Assembly (NCBI RefSeq): GCF_013283785.1
Contig: NZ_JABCPZ010000016.1
Location: 18,456-82,455, forward strand
Direction: 5' to 3'
DNA from: Nonomuraea antri
GTDB lineage: Bacteria; Actinomycetota; Actinomycetes; Streptosporangiales; Streptosporangiaceae
DNA: 64,000 nt
Shown: positions 35,576 to 43,762 of the stretch, piece after piece
How positions within the stretch are numbered: the first letter of the stretch is position 1
How the letters are laid out: each line of letters opens with the position of its first letter
Position numbers and translations under genes: made by a program
Notes under the pieces: model-generated
Databases searched by the model: none
What the model was told of the DNA's origin: nothing
Seen by the model: only the letters and a program-made list of their open reading frames with translations

Positions 35576-36412
35576 TCACCAACGCCCTGTCAGGCTTTTC
35601 GACGCAAGGCCAGGGTCGTCGGCGTAGAAGCGGATCGTCGTGATGTGCTCGCGACGGCCGAGGGGCCTGGTGACGGTGATCGGCCCGGTCAGGTTGACGA
35701 TCAGGTTGGTCTGCGCGTCCACTCCCAGCGTGAGGTGGCCGTCCGTCACTTCGATCACACGGCGCGCGTTGTAGTTACGGCTCACCTTGACCGAGGCGAT
35801 GAGCTCGCGCGGGACGCGCAGGTCGAAGTACGCGCCATGGCGAATGCGCAACTCCTCCGAGGTCACGACATGCGGCCGGGTGGCGGACGCCGCCCCGAGG
35901 GCCAGCACGAACAGGAGCTGGTAGGCATCGAGCACCATGACGATGACGCGCAGGCCGGCCGCAGCGTTCGAGACCGCCAGCATCCACTCCAGGGCGACAG
36001 CCTGCACGGCCACGGCGAACAGCAGCATCAGCAGCAGCGGCCGCTGATTCTTCGCATACGCCAGGGCAATGCCACCCGGCGGCACCCCGTCCTGACGCCG
36101 CCTGACCCACAGGGCGAAGCTGGCCAGGTTCCTGTGTTCCGCTCTCAGGAGCATGCGCAGCTGCAGCGGCACCAGAGCATCGGCGACCGTCCTCAGCGCG
36201 TCCCATGGCGCGGCGCCGACCTCACGAGCGGCCTTGAACAGCCGGTACGCGTGCATGTATCCCATGGCGGACAGCGGCGCGACCACCGCCGCGGCCCCCA
36301 GTCCCGCAGGGGTGGGCGTCAATCGTCCCGCAACCATCAACAAGGCGACGAGCAGATCTAGGGCCGCCACCGCCAGCAGGCCGTTACGAGGGAGGCTGAA
36401 CCGCATTCTCAT
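35576..36412 (-). CDS. Membrane protein with C-terminal PH-like beta domain
   Basis: 278 residues. Four predicted helices (residues 12-55 and 118-180) are followed by a soluble beta-rich part (VVTSEELRIRHGAYFDLRVPRELIASVKVSRNYNARRVIEVTDGHLTLGVDAQTNLIVNL) like bacterial PH or DUF-type membrane sensors. ATG 36412 has GGAAGG close; ATG 36406 is an alternative with better spacing. Function unknown. Confidence 0.7.
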   Translation of the reverse strand: MRMRFSLPRNGLLAVAALDLLVALLMVAGRLTPTPAGLGAAAVVAPLSAMGYMHAYRLFKAAREVGAAPWDALRTVADALVPLQLRMLLRAEHRNLASFALWVRRRQDGVPPGGIALAYAKNQRPLLLMLLFAVAVQAVALEWMLAVSNAAAGLRVIVMVLDAYQLLFVLALGAASATRPHVVTSEELRIRHGAYFDLRVPRELIASVKVSRNYNARRVIEVTDGHLTLGVDAQTNLIVNLTGPITVTRPLGRREHITTIRFYADDPGLASKSLTGRW

Positions 36413-36785
36413 GTCCTTCCATCACAGGAGGAGGGCCATGAAGATCATAGAAATGTCGGATCATCGCTCGCCATGCAGGCCTTCCTCGGAGCTCCATCGA
36501 CTCCACGACCAGACAGGCACCATGCCCGATGCAGGCGAATCCACCTTGGTGAGTTCGACGCGTTGGTCGCCAAGCCGCCCGCCCAGGCCCTCTCACGTGA
36601 ACCAGGGTTGGCCAGCGGACCAGCTCCATCACGACCGGATGGAACTCGGAGAACCCGGGATACCCGGTTCCACCGGCCGGCCGTGCTGGGTCCGGCGGCG
36701 TGATCCTGAGGCGTGCCAGATGCGTCCGCCGTCAATGAACACGGAACGCCGCGCAGCCGGTATCGCCGTGAGCCCCGTCCCCCGC
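36413..36785. other. Intergenic region without a recognised gene
   Basis: 373 bases between two minus-strand genes. Open frames on both strands show no family resemblance, and their codon pattern is poor. No repeat or hairpin was seen. Confidence 0.45.
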
Positions 36786-37367
36786 TCAACGCCGCGGGCT
36801 CAGGCCGGCGAAGAGCGCGTCCAGGACGCGATCGATGTAGGAGTGCGTCAGGGGCTCCTGCGTGATCAGAAGCCCGAAGTACAGCGGCCCGGACAGGATC
36901 GCCATGACCAGGTCGAGATCGAAGTCGGGTGAGACCTGGCCCTGGTCCTGGGCCGCCTTGAGACGGGCGATGGTCTTGTCGGTCTGCGGGCGGATGAAGC
37001 GTTCGTGGAGAGCGTCGGCGACCGCGGGGTCGTGCTGCGCCTCGCCGATCATGGCCCGGTAGAGCGGGCTCCACGGCGGTTTGCCCAGCAGGTCGACCGC
37101 CGCGTAGATCTGCCGGCGCAGGTCGGCCCGGACGTCGCCGGTGTCGGGATAGTCGAGGTCGGGCTCGTTCAGCGACAGCAGCGAGTCGAGGAACAGCAGC
37201 CCCTTGGAGGGCCAGCGGCGGTAGATCGTGTGCTTGCCGACCCCGGCCCGTGCGGCGACCGCTTCGATGCTCAGCTTGGCGTAGCCGGACTCCTGCGCCA
37301 GGGCGAGCGTGGCCTGCATGATCACCGCGGTGCGGGCGGTGGCGCGGTCGGGGCGGTTGCCGGTCAT
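36786..37367 (-). CDS. TetR family transcriptional regulator
   Basis: 193 residues: the helix-turn-helix IMQATLALAQESGYAKLSIEAVAARAGVGKHTIYRRWPSKGLLFLDSL, then a helical effector domain. ATG 37367 begins MTGNRPDR; the longer upstream frame runs through the operators. It is divergent from an ABC exporter pair at 37496-40122. Two GGCAC/GTGCC palindromes lie in the 128-base gap, so it most likely represses the exporter and itself. Confidence 0.9.
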   Translation of the reverse strand: MTGNRPDRATARTAVIMQATLALAQESGYAKLSIEAVAARAGVGKHTIYRRWPSKGLLFLDSLLSLNEPDLDYPDTGDVRADLRRQIYAAVDLLGKPPWSPLYRAMIGEAQHDPAVADALHERFIRPQTDKTIARLKAAQDQGQVSPDFDLDLVMAILSGPLYFGLLITQEPLTHSYIDRVLDALFAGLSPRR

Positions 37368-37386
37368 GCCCGCCACCCTATCGGCA

Positions 37387-37398
37387 CGGCACGTGCCG
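37387..37398. promoter_or_regulatory. TetR operator 1
   Basis: CGGCACGTGCCG is a perfect 12-base palindrome 19 bases before the TetR start codon. It shares the CGGCAC/GTGCCG arms with operator 2. Confidence 0.65.
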
Positions 37399-37441
37399 GA
37401 TTGACGCCGACAGCGGATCTCCCCCAGAATGACCACACGCT

Positions 37442-37460
37442 ACGGCACGGCCCGTGCCGT
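37442..37460. promoter_or_regulatory. TetR operator 2
   Basis: ACGGCACGG and CCGTGCCGT flank a central C, a perfect 19-base dyad 36 bases before the ABC ATPase start. Two similar dyads in one divergent gap are the usual TetR layout. Confidence 0.7.
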
Positions 37461-37495
37461 GCCACAGTCGCCGCACGGAGGACCGGAAACACCTC

Positions 37496-38254
37496 ATGAC
37501 CCCCGCCCTCAAGATCGCCGGTCTCGCCAAGAGGTTCGGCGAGAAGATCGCCGTCGACCGCGTCGACCTCACCGTCCCTCAAGGATCCTGCTACGGCCTG
37601 GTCGGGCCGAACGGAGCGGGCAAGACCACCGCGCTCTCCATGGCCGTCGGCCTGCTCCGGCCGGACGAGGGACGCGCGCTGGTTCACGGCGTCGACGTGT
37701 GGGCGGAGCCGCTGCGGGCGCGGCGCCTGATGGGTGTGCTGCCCGACGGGCTGGCCATGCCGGAGCGGCTCACCGGCCGCGAGCTGCTCACCTACCTGGG
37801 GCAGTTGCACCACCTGAGCGCCGAGGAGTCCGACCGGCGGGCGGACGAACTGCTCGCCGTCATGGAGCTCGACGGGTCCGCCGAACGCACCCTCGTCGTG
37901 GACTATTCCACCGGCATGCGCAAGAAGATCGGCCTGGCGACCGCGCTGCTGCACGCCCCCAAGCTCCTGGTGCTCGACGAACCCCTGGAGGCGGTCGACC
38001 CGGTCTCCGCCGCGACCATCAAGAAGATACTCAGGAGGTTCGTGGGCCACGGCGGCTCGGTGCTGATCTCCAGCCACGTCATGGCGCTCGTCGAGGAGCT
38101 CTGCGACACCGTCGCCGTCATGGCCAGGGGACGCGTCGTCGCCGAAGGCCCGCTCGACCGGGTCCGGGGCGGCCGCTCGCTGGAGGAGACCTTCGTCGAC
38201 CTGGTCGGCGTCACGATCGGCGGCGAGGAGGGACTGTCGTGGTTGGCGTCCTGA
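37496..38254 (+). CDS. ABC exporter ATP-binding subunit
   Basis: 252 residues: Walker A GPNGAGKT at 37-44, a signature-like YSTGMRKK near 137-144 (the LSGGQ equivalent in DrrA/CcmA-type proteins), and Walker B LLVLDEPLE from 157. This is the ABC-2 (drug or bacteriocin exporter) type. ATG 37496 starts MTPALKIAGLAKRFG. It overlaps the permease gene by 16 bases. Confidence 0.9.
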   Translation: MTPALKIAGLAKRFGEKIAVDRVDLTVPQGSCYGLVGPNGAGKTTALSMAVGLLRPDEGRALVHGVDVWAEPLRARRLMGVLPDGLAMPERLTGRELLTYLGQLHHLSAEESDRRADELLAVMELDGSAERTLVVDYSTGMRKKIGLATALLHAPKLLVLDEPLEAVDPVSAATIKKILRRFVGHGGSVLISSHVMALVEELCDTVAVMARGRVVAEGPLDRVRGGRSLEETFVDLVGVTIGGEEGLSWLAS

Positions 38255-40122
38255 TCCGGATGAAACTGGCCGTGCTGCGCCACAGCACGACCGACGCCAA
38301 GCGGGCGCTCAACGCCCTGGGCCACGGCGCCGGCGTCTGTCTCGCCGTCGCCACCCTCGTCCTGGCCTTCCTGGACTTCTCCCGGCCGCGGCTGCTGATG
38401 GACCTGCTCGCGGTGACGTTCGCGCTGTGGGCGCTGGGCTGGATGGTCGGCCCGATCTTCGCGGGCGAGCCGGCGCTCAACGGGGAGCACTTCAGGCGCC
38501 AGCCCGTTCCGCGTCGCACGCTGGCCATGGGGCTGCTGGCCGCCGCCCTGGTCGCCGTCACCACCGCCGTGACCCTGCTGGCGTTCTGCGCGCTGATCGT
38601 CTTCGCCGCCCGGCTGAGCTGGATGGCCGTCGTGGTGTCGGTTCCCGGGGTGGTGCTGCTCCTGCTCCTGGTGGTGCTGCTGTCGCGGGTGGTCACGCTG
38701 CTGTTCCGGATGCTGGCCAGGTCCCGGCTCGGCGGGGTGGTCACCGCGACCGTCACCGCCGCGATGGTCTCGCTGTCCTCCTTCTCCTGGATCCTGATCA
38801 TCGGGGTCTCCCTGCTGCTGGAGTACGGGTTCCCGCCCGCCTTCTCGTCCGTGGTGCGGTGGCTGCCGTCCAGCTGGAGCCTGATCGCCGTGGAGGCGGC
38901 CGGGCGCGGCGACTGGCCGTGGACGGTGGCACCGCTGCTCGCCCTGGCCGGGGTCGTGGCCGCGCTGTTCCTGGCGTGGAGCGCCCTGCTCGGACCGCAG
39001 CGGATCGCCCGCCCGGTGGTCCGCGGTTCGTCCGCGCGACGGACCGCCCGGCGAGGCCCGCTGTTCCGGGGCGACCAGGGCGCGATCTACCTCAAGGAAC
39101 TGCGTACCTGGTGGCGCGACCCGGTACGCACGCAGGGCATCGTGATGGGCCCCGCCTTCTCGATCATCACCGCGCTGTTCCCGCTGATCTTCGGCTTCAC
39201 CGCCGCCTTCCCGTTCGTCGGCGCGGCGGGCGCGCTGATGGCCGCCGCGACTTGCGCCAACTCCTACGGCCAGGACGGCACCGCGCTCTGGCTGACCCTG
39301 ACGGTGCCGGGCAAGGAGAAGGCGGACGTCCGTGCCCGCCAGCTGGCCTGGCTGACCGTCTTCGGCCCGCTGACACTGGCGCTGACGCTCGCCGGATGCC
39401 TGCTGCACGGCGACCCCGCCCTGGTGCCGTGGGCGCTGGCCGGCACCCTCACCGCGCTCGGCGGCGGCTCCGGCCTGCTGGCCTGGGTCTCCGTGGTCGC
39501 CCTGGTGCCCGGCCCGGACCCGCACAAGAGCAAGAACTCGCCGATGGACCACGGTGACGTCACCGGCCAGTCTTTCCTGACGTTCTTCCTGGTCGCGCTC
39601 GCGATGTGTCCCGCGCTCGGGGTCGCCTGGGCGGGCCACGCCCTGGACCTGCCCGCCCTGCTGTGGTCGAGCGTCCCGGTCGCCCTGCTCACGGGCGTCC
39701 TCTGTCACGTGCGGCTCGGTTCCGTCGCGGCGAGGACGTTGCGCGACAAGGGTCCCGAACTGCTGCAGCTGATGCGGTCGGGCAAGCCCGCGTCCGCCGC
39801 CGCCGAGACGGACGCGGACGCCGCCGAGTCCCCGTTCACGACGATGCCGGGCCGGCGTCAGACCCTCATGTGGTCGGCGATGGCCGTGGGCGTCCTCGGC
39901 CTGTTCCCGCAGGGACTGGCGCCGCTGGGCATCAAGCTCAGCGGATCGCCGGCCAAGGTCTGGTTCCTCGCACTCCACGTGCCCGAGCCGTGGCAGTGGC
40001 CGGTGATCGCCGTCATGATCGCGATCGGTCTGGCCGGCCTTCGCGGCGCATACCTCGTGTACCGGACCGAGAAGACCAGACTCCAGGCCGCGACCCCGGC
40101 GGGACCGGGCACCCGGGCCTGA
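38239..40122 (+). CDS. ABC exporter permease, 12 or more helices
   Basis: 627 residues from GTG 38239, with GAGGAGGG about 9 bases upstream inside the ATPase gene. The membrane protein has about 12-14 helices and a central cytosolic stretch, RGDQGAIYLKELRTWWRDPVRTQGIVM, that resembles the coupling region of ABC-2-type exporters. It pairs with the ATPase at 37496 and probably exports a hydrophobic compound or lipid. The TetR operators upstream imply induction by that compound. Confidence 0.85.
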   Translation: MVGVLIRMKLAVLRHSTTDAKRALNALGHGAGVCLAVATLVLAFLDFSRPRLLMDLLAVTFALWALGWMVGPIFAGEPALNGEHFRRQPVPRRTLAMGLLAAALVAVTTAVTLLAFCALIVFAARLSWMAVVVSVPGVVLLLLLVVLLSRVVTLLFRMLARSRLGGVVTATVTAAMVSLSSFSWILIIGVSLLLEYGFPPAFSSVVRWLPSSWSLIAVEAAGRGDWPWTVAPLLALAGVVAALFLAWSALLGPQRIARPVVRGSSARRTARRGPLFRGDQGAIYLKELRTWWRDPVRTQGIVMGPAFSIITALFPLIFGFTAAFPFVGAAGALMAAATCANSYGQDGTALWLTLTVPGKEKADVRARQLAWLTVFGPLTLALTLAGCLLHGDPALVPWALAGTLTALGGGSGLLAWVSVVALVPGPDPHKSKNSPMDHGDVTGQSFLTFFLVALAMCPALGVAWAGHALDLPALLWSSVPVALLTGVLCHVRLGSVAARTLRDKGPELLQLMRSGKPASAAAETDADAAESPFTTMPGRRQTLMWSAMAVGVLGLFPQGLAPLGIKLSGSPAKVWFLALHVPEPWQWPVIAVMIAIGLAGLRGAYLVYRTEKTRLQAATPAGPGTRA

Positions 40123-40141
40123 AGCGGGATGAGCATGGCGA

Positions 40142-40185
40142 GGGCCGCCGATCCGGCTCGCACCCGGTGAACGAACCGGCGGCCC
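40142..40185 (+). terminator. Terminator hairpin of the ABC exporter operon
   Basis: GGGCCGCCG (40142-40150) pairs with CGGCGGCCC (40177-40185); the 26-base loop holds an inner CCGG/CCGG pairing. It lies 20 bases after the permease stop. Confidence 0.55.
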
Positions 40186-40310
40186 GTCACTCAAGGGCGA
40201 TGTCGCTAATGCGATGTGTTTTGGCAGATTTTCCCTTGAGGGCGAATGGCCTGGTTCCGGCAGACTGATCTTTCGAAGTTCCGCCGGTGAGACAGGGGGT
40301 CTCCGGAAGG

Positions 40311-41504
40311 ATGGAAACCAACGTCACGCGTGGGTCACGGCCGCGGGCGATCATGGGCATGGCGGCGATCTTCCTGACCACCTGCGTACTGAGCAGCGTC
40401 GGGCCGCTGGCGGCCGGGGACTTACCGGTCGCCGACGCCGAGCTGGACCCGTCGACGGCCGATGCCCGGCAGCTGGCCGCGACCGCCTTCACGCTGGGGC
40501 TGGTCGCCGGCGGGCCGCTGGTGACCCTCGTCAGCGCGCGGCTCGGACGGCGTCCGCTGCTGCTGCTGGCGGTCGCGGCGACCGCGCTGGTCATCGTGCT
40601 CCCGGCGTTCCTGGCCGGCACCACGGTCCTGGTCGCGACCGCGGCCGCGGTCGGATCCCTGTACGGTCTGGCGTTCGGGGTCGCCTGCGGTCTGGCGGCT
40701 TCGATGGCGACCGCCGCGTGGGCCGGGCGGGCCGTCTCCGTGGCCTTCGCGGGCATCGCGGCCGGAGCCATGCTGGGGCCGGTGACCCAGGCCTGGCTGA
40801 GCGAGTTGTTCCTATCGAGTTCGCTGCTCATTCTGGCCGGCGCGGTCCTCATCGTGATCGTGCTGCCGCTCCTGCTGCTCGTCCCCTCGCCCACCGCCGT
40901 GCGGCGGGAGCGCGGTGGCACGGTCAGGGGGATCTTCCGGCCGCGCGCGCTCGCCCTGCTGGGCCTCGGCGCGCTTCTCCTGGGCGGGCAGCCCACCATG
41001 GTCACCAGCGGTCTCGATCTCGGGGCGTGGATCCAGGCGTTGTCGTCGTCCCAGCTCATCGCGCTGGTGGCCGGATTCGCGGGCGTCGCGGTCGTCCTGA
41101 CCGTGGCCGGGGGCTGGGCCGCGGACCGCGGCACGCTCGGCGCCATGCTCGCCGCCAACACCGTTCTCGTGCTCTCGCCGGCCCTGCTGTTCTTCATGGA
41201 CGGCGGCGCCACGGCGGTCGCGGTCGTGGCGGTGTGGGTCCTCGCCCACCACGCGCTGCAGGCGCCGATCCTGCTCGGCCTCATCAAGGTGGCAGGGCCG
41301 GCCGGGTATCTGGCCGCGCCCGTCCTGCTGTCGGCCGTCCACCTCGGCTCGGTGGCCGGTTCGAGCCTCGTGGGACGGATATCGGAGTTCGGCGGGTCGC
41401 CGCTGGTCATGCTCAGCGCCCTGGCCGTGGGGTTGGTCGCGTTTCCGCTGATGGCGGCGGCCCGCCAGGCCAAGGCTCCGGCCGAAGCCGGGCATCCCCG
41501 TTGA
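40311..41504 (+). CDS. MFS transporter (AraJ/DHA1-like)
   Basis: About 397 residues, 12 helices. LATTAFTLGLVAGGPLVTLVSARLGRRPLLLL-type loop 2-3 and FAGIAAGAMLGPVTQAWL are typical of DHA1 exporters. ATG 40311 begins METNVTRGS; GTG 40287 is an alternative. The gene is 28 bases before a small cupin gene on the same strand, and they may form an operon. Substrate unknown. Confidence 0.82.
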   Translation: METNVTRGSRPRAIMGMAAIFLTTCVLSSVGPLAAGDLPVADAELDPSTADARQLAATAFTLGLVAGGPLVTLVSARLGRRPLLLLAVAATALVIVLPAFLAGTTVLVATAAAVGSLYGLAFGVACGLAASMATAAWAGRAVSVAFAGIAAGAMLGPVTQAWLSELFLSSSLLILAGAVLIVIVLPLLLLVPSPTAVRRERGGTVRGIFRPRALALLGLGALLLGGQPTMVTSGLDLGAWIQALSSSQLIALVAGFAGVAVVLTVAGGWAADRGTLGAMLAANTVLVLSPALLFFMDGGATAVAVVAVWVLAHHALQAPILLGLIKVAGPAGYLAAPVLLSAVHLGSVAGSSLVGRISEFGGSPLVMLSALAVGLVAFPLMAAARQAKAPAEAGHPR

Positions 41505-41532
41505 AAGATCGCAACAGGAAGGCCATCCCGGT

Positions 41533-41931
41533 ATGACCGTCGTCCCCTCCATCGACCTTTTCGGCTCGTCCATCCACCTGCACCAAGGCGGCGAGATTCA
41601 CGCCGAACGAGGACTCAGGGACGAGCACTCCGACCAGGACGGCTGGCGGCTCACCGCGTTCCACGCGAAGTCCGGCGCGGACGTCCACGCCGACCATTGG
41701 GAGGTCCATCCCGAGGCCGAGAAGATGGTGTCCTGTCTCATCGGGAAGATCCGTCTCTACCTGCGGCCGGAGCGGCCGGGGCAGGAAGAGGAGGAGATCA
41801 GGCTGACCGCCGGGACCGCCACCGTCGTCCCGCGCGGACGATGGCACCGCATCGAACTGGACATTCCCAGCACCATCATGGCCGTCACCCTGCCCCGTGG
41901 CAGCCGGCTGGAGGAACGGACCCGCGCTTGA
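41533..41931 (+). CDS. Small cupin-domain protein
   Basis: 132 residues forming one cupin barrel: VHADHWEVHPEAEKMVSCLIGKIRLYL gives the first motif with His/Glu ligands, and GTATVVPRGRWHRIEL the second motif with His. Such small cupins are isomerases, dioxygenases or sensors; I cannot choose among these. It follows the MFS gene closely. Confidence 0.8.
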   Translation: MTVVPSIDLFGSSIHLHQGGEIHAERGLRDEHSDQDGWRLTAFHAKSGADVHADHWEVHPEAEKMVSCLIGKIRLYLRPERPGQEEEEIRLTAGTATVVPRGRWHRIELDIPSTIMAVTLPRGSRLEERTRA

Positions 41932-41936
41932 CTCCT

Positions 41937-41983
41937 TATCGTTCATCGATATTATCGAAACACGATAATATCGAGCAACGATA
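41937..41983. promoter_or_regulatory. 47-bp near-perfect palindrome before the DUF2975/HTH operon
   Basis: Centre at base 41960. Outer arms TATCGTT (41937-41943) and AACGATA (41977-41983) and inner arms TCGATATTATCG (41946-41957) and CGATAATATCGA (41963-41974) all pair; only two arm positions and the centre fail. It is strikingly A/T-rich for this genome and ends 12 bases before the GTG of the next gene. The HTH protein at 42694 is the likely binder, probably as a tetramer or two dimers. Confidence 0.75.
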
Positions 41984-41995
41984 TGGAGCCAAGCG

Positions 41996-42694
41996 GTGCC
42001 CCTCGACAGATCCACTCCCCCGAAGTGGACGGCGATCGTCGTCCGCGTTCTCCTGGTGCTGTTCGCCGCGACGATGGCCTACGACGTCGGGCGTGCGATC
42101 CTGACCGGCGGAGAGAACGCCGAAGGTTCCGACGGCGTCCGAAGCCTGGTGTGCGTGCCGTCGCCGAGCGTCCTCGACGTGAAGGAGAACTTCCTCCAGA
42201 ACCCCCAGAACCGGAAGGCCGTGGCGGAAAGCAGCGGCGTCGACGGTCCCTATCCGGTGGAGAACGGCGTCGACTTCGCCTACCCGCCGCCTCAGCTCTG
42301 CAAGGACGACTCCGGCTTCGCCACCCAGTCGCTCTATCAGACCTCGCGGTTCGCCACCCCGCTGGTGTTGCTCGTCGCGCTCTTCCTCCTCGACCGGCTG
42401 ATCAGAGTCGCACGACGGGACAGCGGCTTCGACGAGGTGGTCGTCCGCCGGCTGCGCTTCCTCGGCGTGTTCCTCATGGCCGGCACGGTGGCGGCGTCGC
42501 TCTACACCACCGCCGTAGAGACCGGCCTGGCCGTGTCGATGGTGGCCGGGACCGTCAGAGAGGTAGGTTGGATGGCTCTGTACGGTTGGGCCTTCCCGTG
42601 GCCGTCCCTGATCGCCGGGCTCGGGCTCGTCGTGATGTCCAAGGTCGTCCGCGTCGGCGCGCACATGCGCGAGGAACTCGAAGGAACTGTCTGA
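41996..42694 (+). CDS. DUF2975-like membrane protein
   Basis: 232 residues from GTG 41996 with GGAG upstream. A first helix (VVRVLLVLFAATMAYDVGRAI) is followed by an extracellular region with two Cys, then three helices (RFATPLVLLVALFLLDRLIRVARR..., VFLMAGTVAASLYTT, SLIAGLGLVVMSKVVRVG). The end RVGAHMREELEGTV fits the DUF2975 family (REELEGTV). It overlaps the HTH gene (TGATG), the usual partner of this family. Confidence 0.82.
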   Translation: MPLDRSTPPKWTAIVVRVLLVLFAATMAYDVGRAILTGGENAEGSDGVRSLVCVPSPSVLDVKENFLQNPQNRKAVAESSGVDGPYPVENGVDFAYPPPQLCKDDSGFATQSLYQTSRFATPLVLLVALFLLDRLIRVARRDSGFDEVVVRRLRFLGVFLMAGTVAASLYTTAVETGLAVSMVAGTVREVGWMALYGWAFPWPSLIAGLGLVVMSKVVRVGAHMREELEGTV

Positions 42695-42933
42695 TGTCGC
42701 CCGCCGAAAATCCCGAGCACGCCATCGAGGTACATCTGGATCGATTGCTCGAAGAGCGCGGCATGACGGTGGTCGAGCTGGCCGACAAGGTGGGCATCAC
42801 CAACGTGAACCTGTCGATCCTGAAGAACAACCGCGCCAAGGCGATCAGGTTCTCGACGCTGAGCAAGATCTGCGAGGTCCTCGGCTGCCAGCCCGGCGAC
42901 CTCCTGTCCTTCGCACCCCGCGCTTCGAACTGA
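42694..42933 (+). CDS. Small Cro/C1-type (XRE) regulator
   Basis: 79 residues: IEVHLDRLLEERGMTVVELADKVGITNVNLSILKNNRAKAIRFSTLSKICEVLGCQPGDLLSF is the YozG-like single-domain helix-turn-helix that accompanies DUF2975 membrane proteins. The ATG overlaps the stop of the preceding gene. It probably binds the long palindrome upstream and represses the pair. Confidence 0.9.
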   Translation: MSPAENPEHAIEVHLDRLLEERGMTVVELADKVGITNVNLSILKNNRAKAIRFSTLSKICEVLGCQPGDLLSFAPRASN

Positions 42934-42965
42934 TCGCGTACGACCCAGCGATGTACCATCCGGAA

Positions 42966-43688
42966 ATGAGCTGGTTCGGTAGGAAGAGCTCCGTGAGCGC
43001 CACCGGTTCCGACCTCATGGCGGGCATGCCGCCGGTCACCGAGCCCAGCAAGACGGAGCAGTTCGCCGAGGACGCACGTCAGCACCGCCCGGCCGACGAG
43101 CACTGGACGCACACTCAGATCTTCGCCTACCAGGAGCTGCTGCAGGACCGGTACGACTCACCGCTCTACGTCGGGGTGAGCGGCAGGCCCGCGATCCTGT
43201 TGTGCCTGTCCGGCCGCATGCGCGCGGATCTCGACGGCCTCGAAGAGCTGATCCGGGACATGGGCGCCGATCTGTTCCTCGAGGGGCACCGGCTCGGACG
43301 CTACGGGATGGTACGCGCCGTGCTGGAGCTGCCGGAGCGCAACCTGATCTTCGAGACGCCGCTGACGCTGGCACATGGCGACGTGCAGGAGTTCGTCTCC
43401 GCGGGGTACCGGGCCAAGGCCGTCGAGCTGCACCTGTCCCACGCGAGCGATGCGCGGTCGCAGCGGTTCACCTGCCGGGCCGCCGGGTTGCGACCCGTGG
43501 TCGAGGCCGCGCTGGACGCGGTGCGCGGCCTCGACCATCCGACGACACCGGCAGAACAGGCCGCACCCGTCGCCGAGCTGGAAGCCAGGTTCCCCGACAT
43601 CGGCGACGGGCTGACCGGCCGGACCCGGATCCGGCTGACGGTCACCGGGCCGGCGGACGACGTCGTGACCGTGGAAACACGCAACTGA
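42966..43688 (+). CDS. Hypothetical protein
   Basis: About 240 residues from ATG 42966 (MSWFGRKSS); ATG 42951 is a possible longer start. Soluble, mixed alpha/beta, with GVSGRPAILLCLSGRMRADLDGLEELIRDMGADLFLEGHRLGRYGMVRAVLELPERNLIFETPLTLAHGDVQEFV. No family recognised. Spaced 32 bases from the HTH gene, it may belong to the same transcript. Confidence 0.65.
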   Translation: MSWFGRKSSVSATGSDLMAGMPPVTEPSKTEQFAEDARQHRPADEHWTHTQIFAYQELLQDRYDSPLYVGVSGRPAILLCLSGRMRADLDGLEELIRDMGADLFLEGHRLGRYGMVRAVLELPERNLIFETPLTLAHGDVQEFVSAGYRAKAVELHLSHASDARSQRFTCRAAGLRPVVEAALDAVRGLDHPTTPAEQAAPVAELEARFPDIGDGLTGRTRIRLTVTGPADDVVTVETRN

Positions 43689-43693
43689 CGCGA

Positions 43694-43762
43694 GCGGGCG
43701 CGAATCGGAGACGTCAGCGGGCGCGAATCGGGAACGTCAGCGGCAGCGAATGGGAGACGTCA
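43694..43762. repeat. Three tandem 23-bp repeats between convergent genes
   Basis: Units 43694-43716, 43717-43739 and 43740-43762 share GCGGGCGCGAATCGG-GACGTCA with few changes. They begin 6 bases after one stop and overlap the last codon of the dehydrogenase gene on the other strand. There are no spacers, so this is not a CRISPR. Confidence 0.85.

Noticed and set aside
36413..36785. Hidden gene in the gap before the second TetR gene
   Set aside because: Frames on both strands lack ribosome binding sites and family resemblance.
37903..40194. 763-codon minus-strand open frame opposite the ABC exporter permease
   Set aside because: It reads as charged low complexity (His/Gln/Arg/Glu), typical of antisense frames in G+C-rich genes.
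43694..43762. CRISPR-like array of 23-bp units
   Set aside because: The units are directly adjacent with no spacers, only three copies exist, and no cas gene is near.
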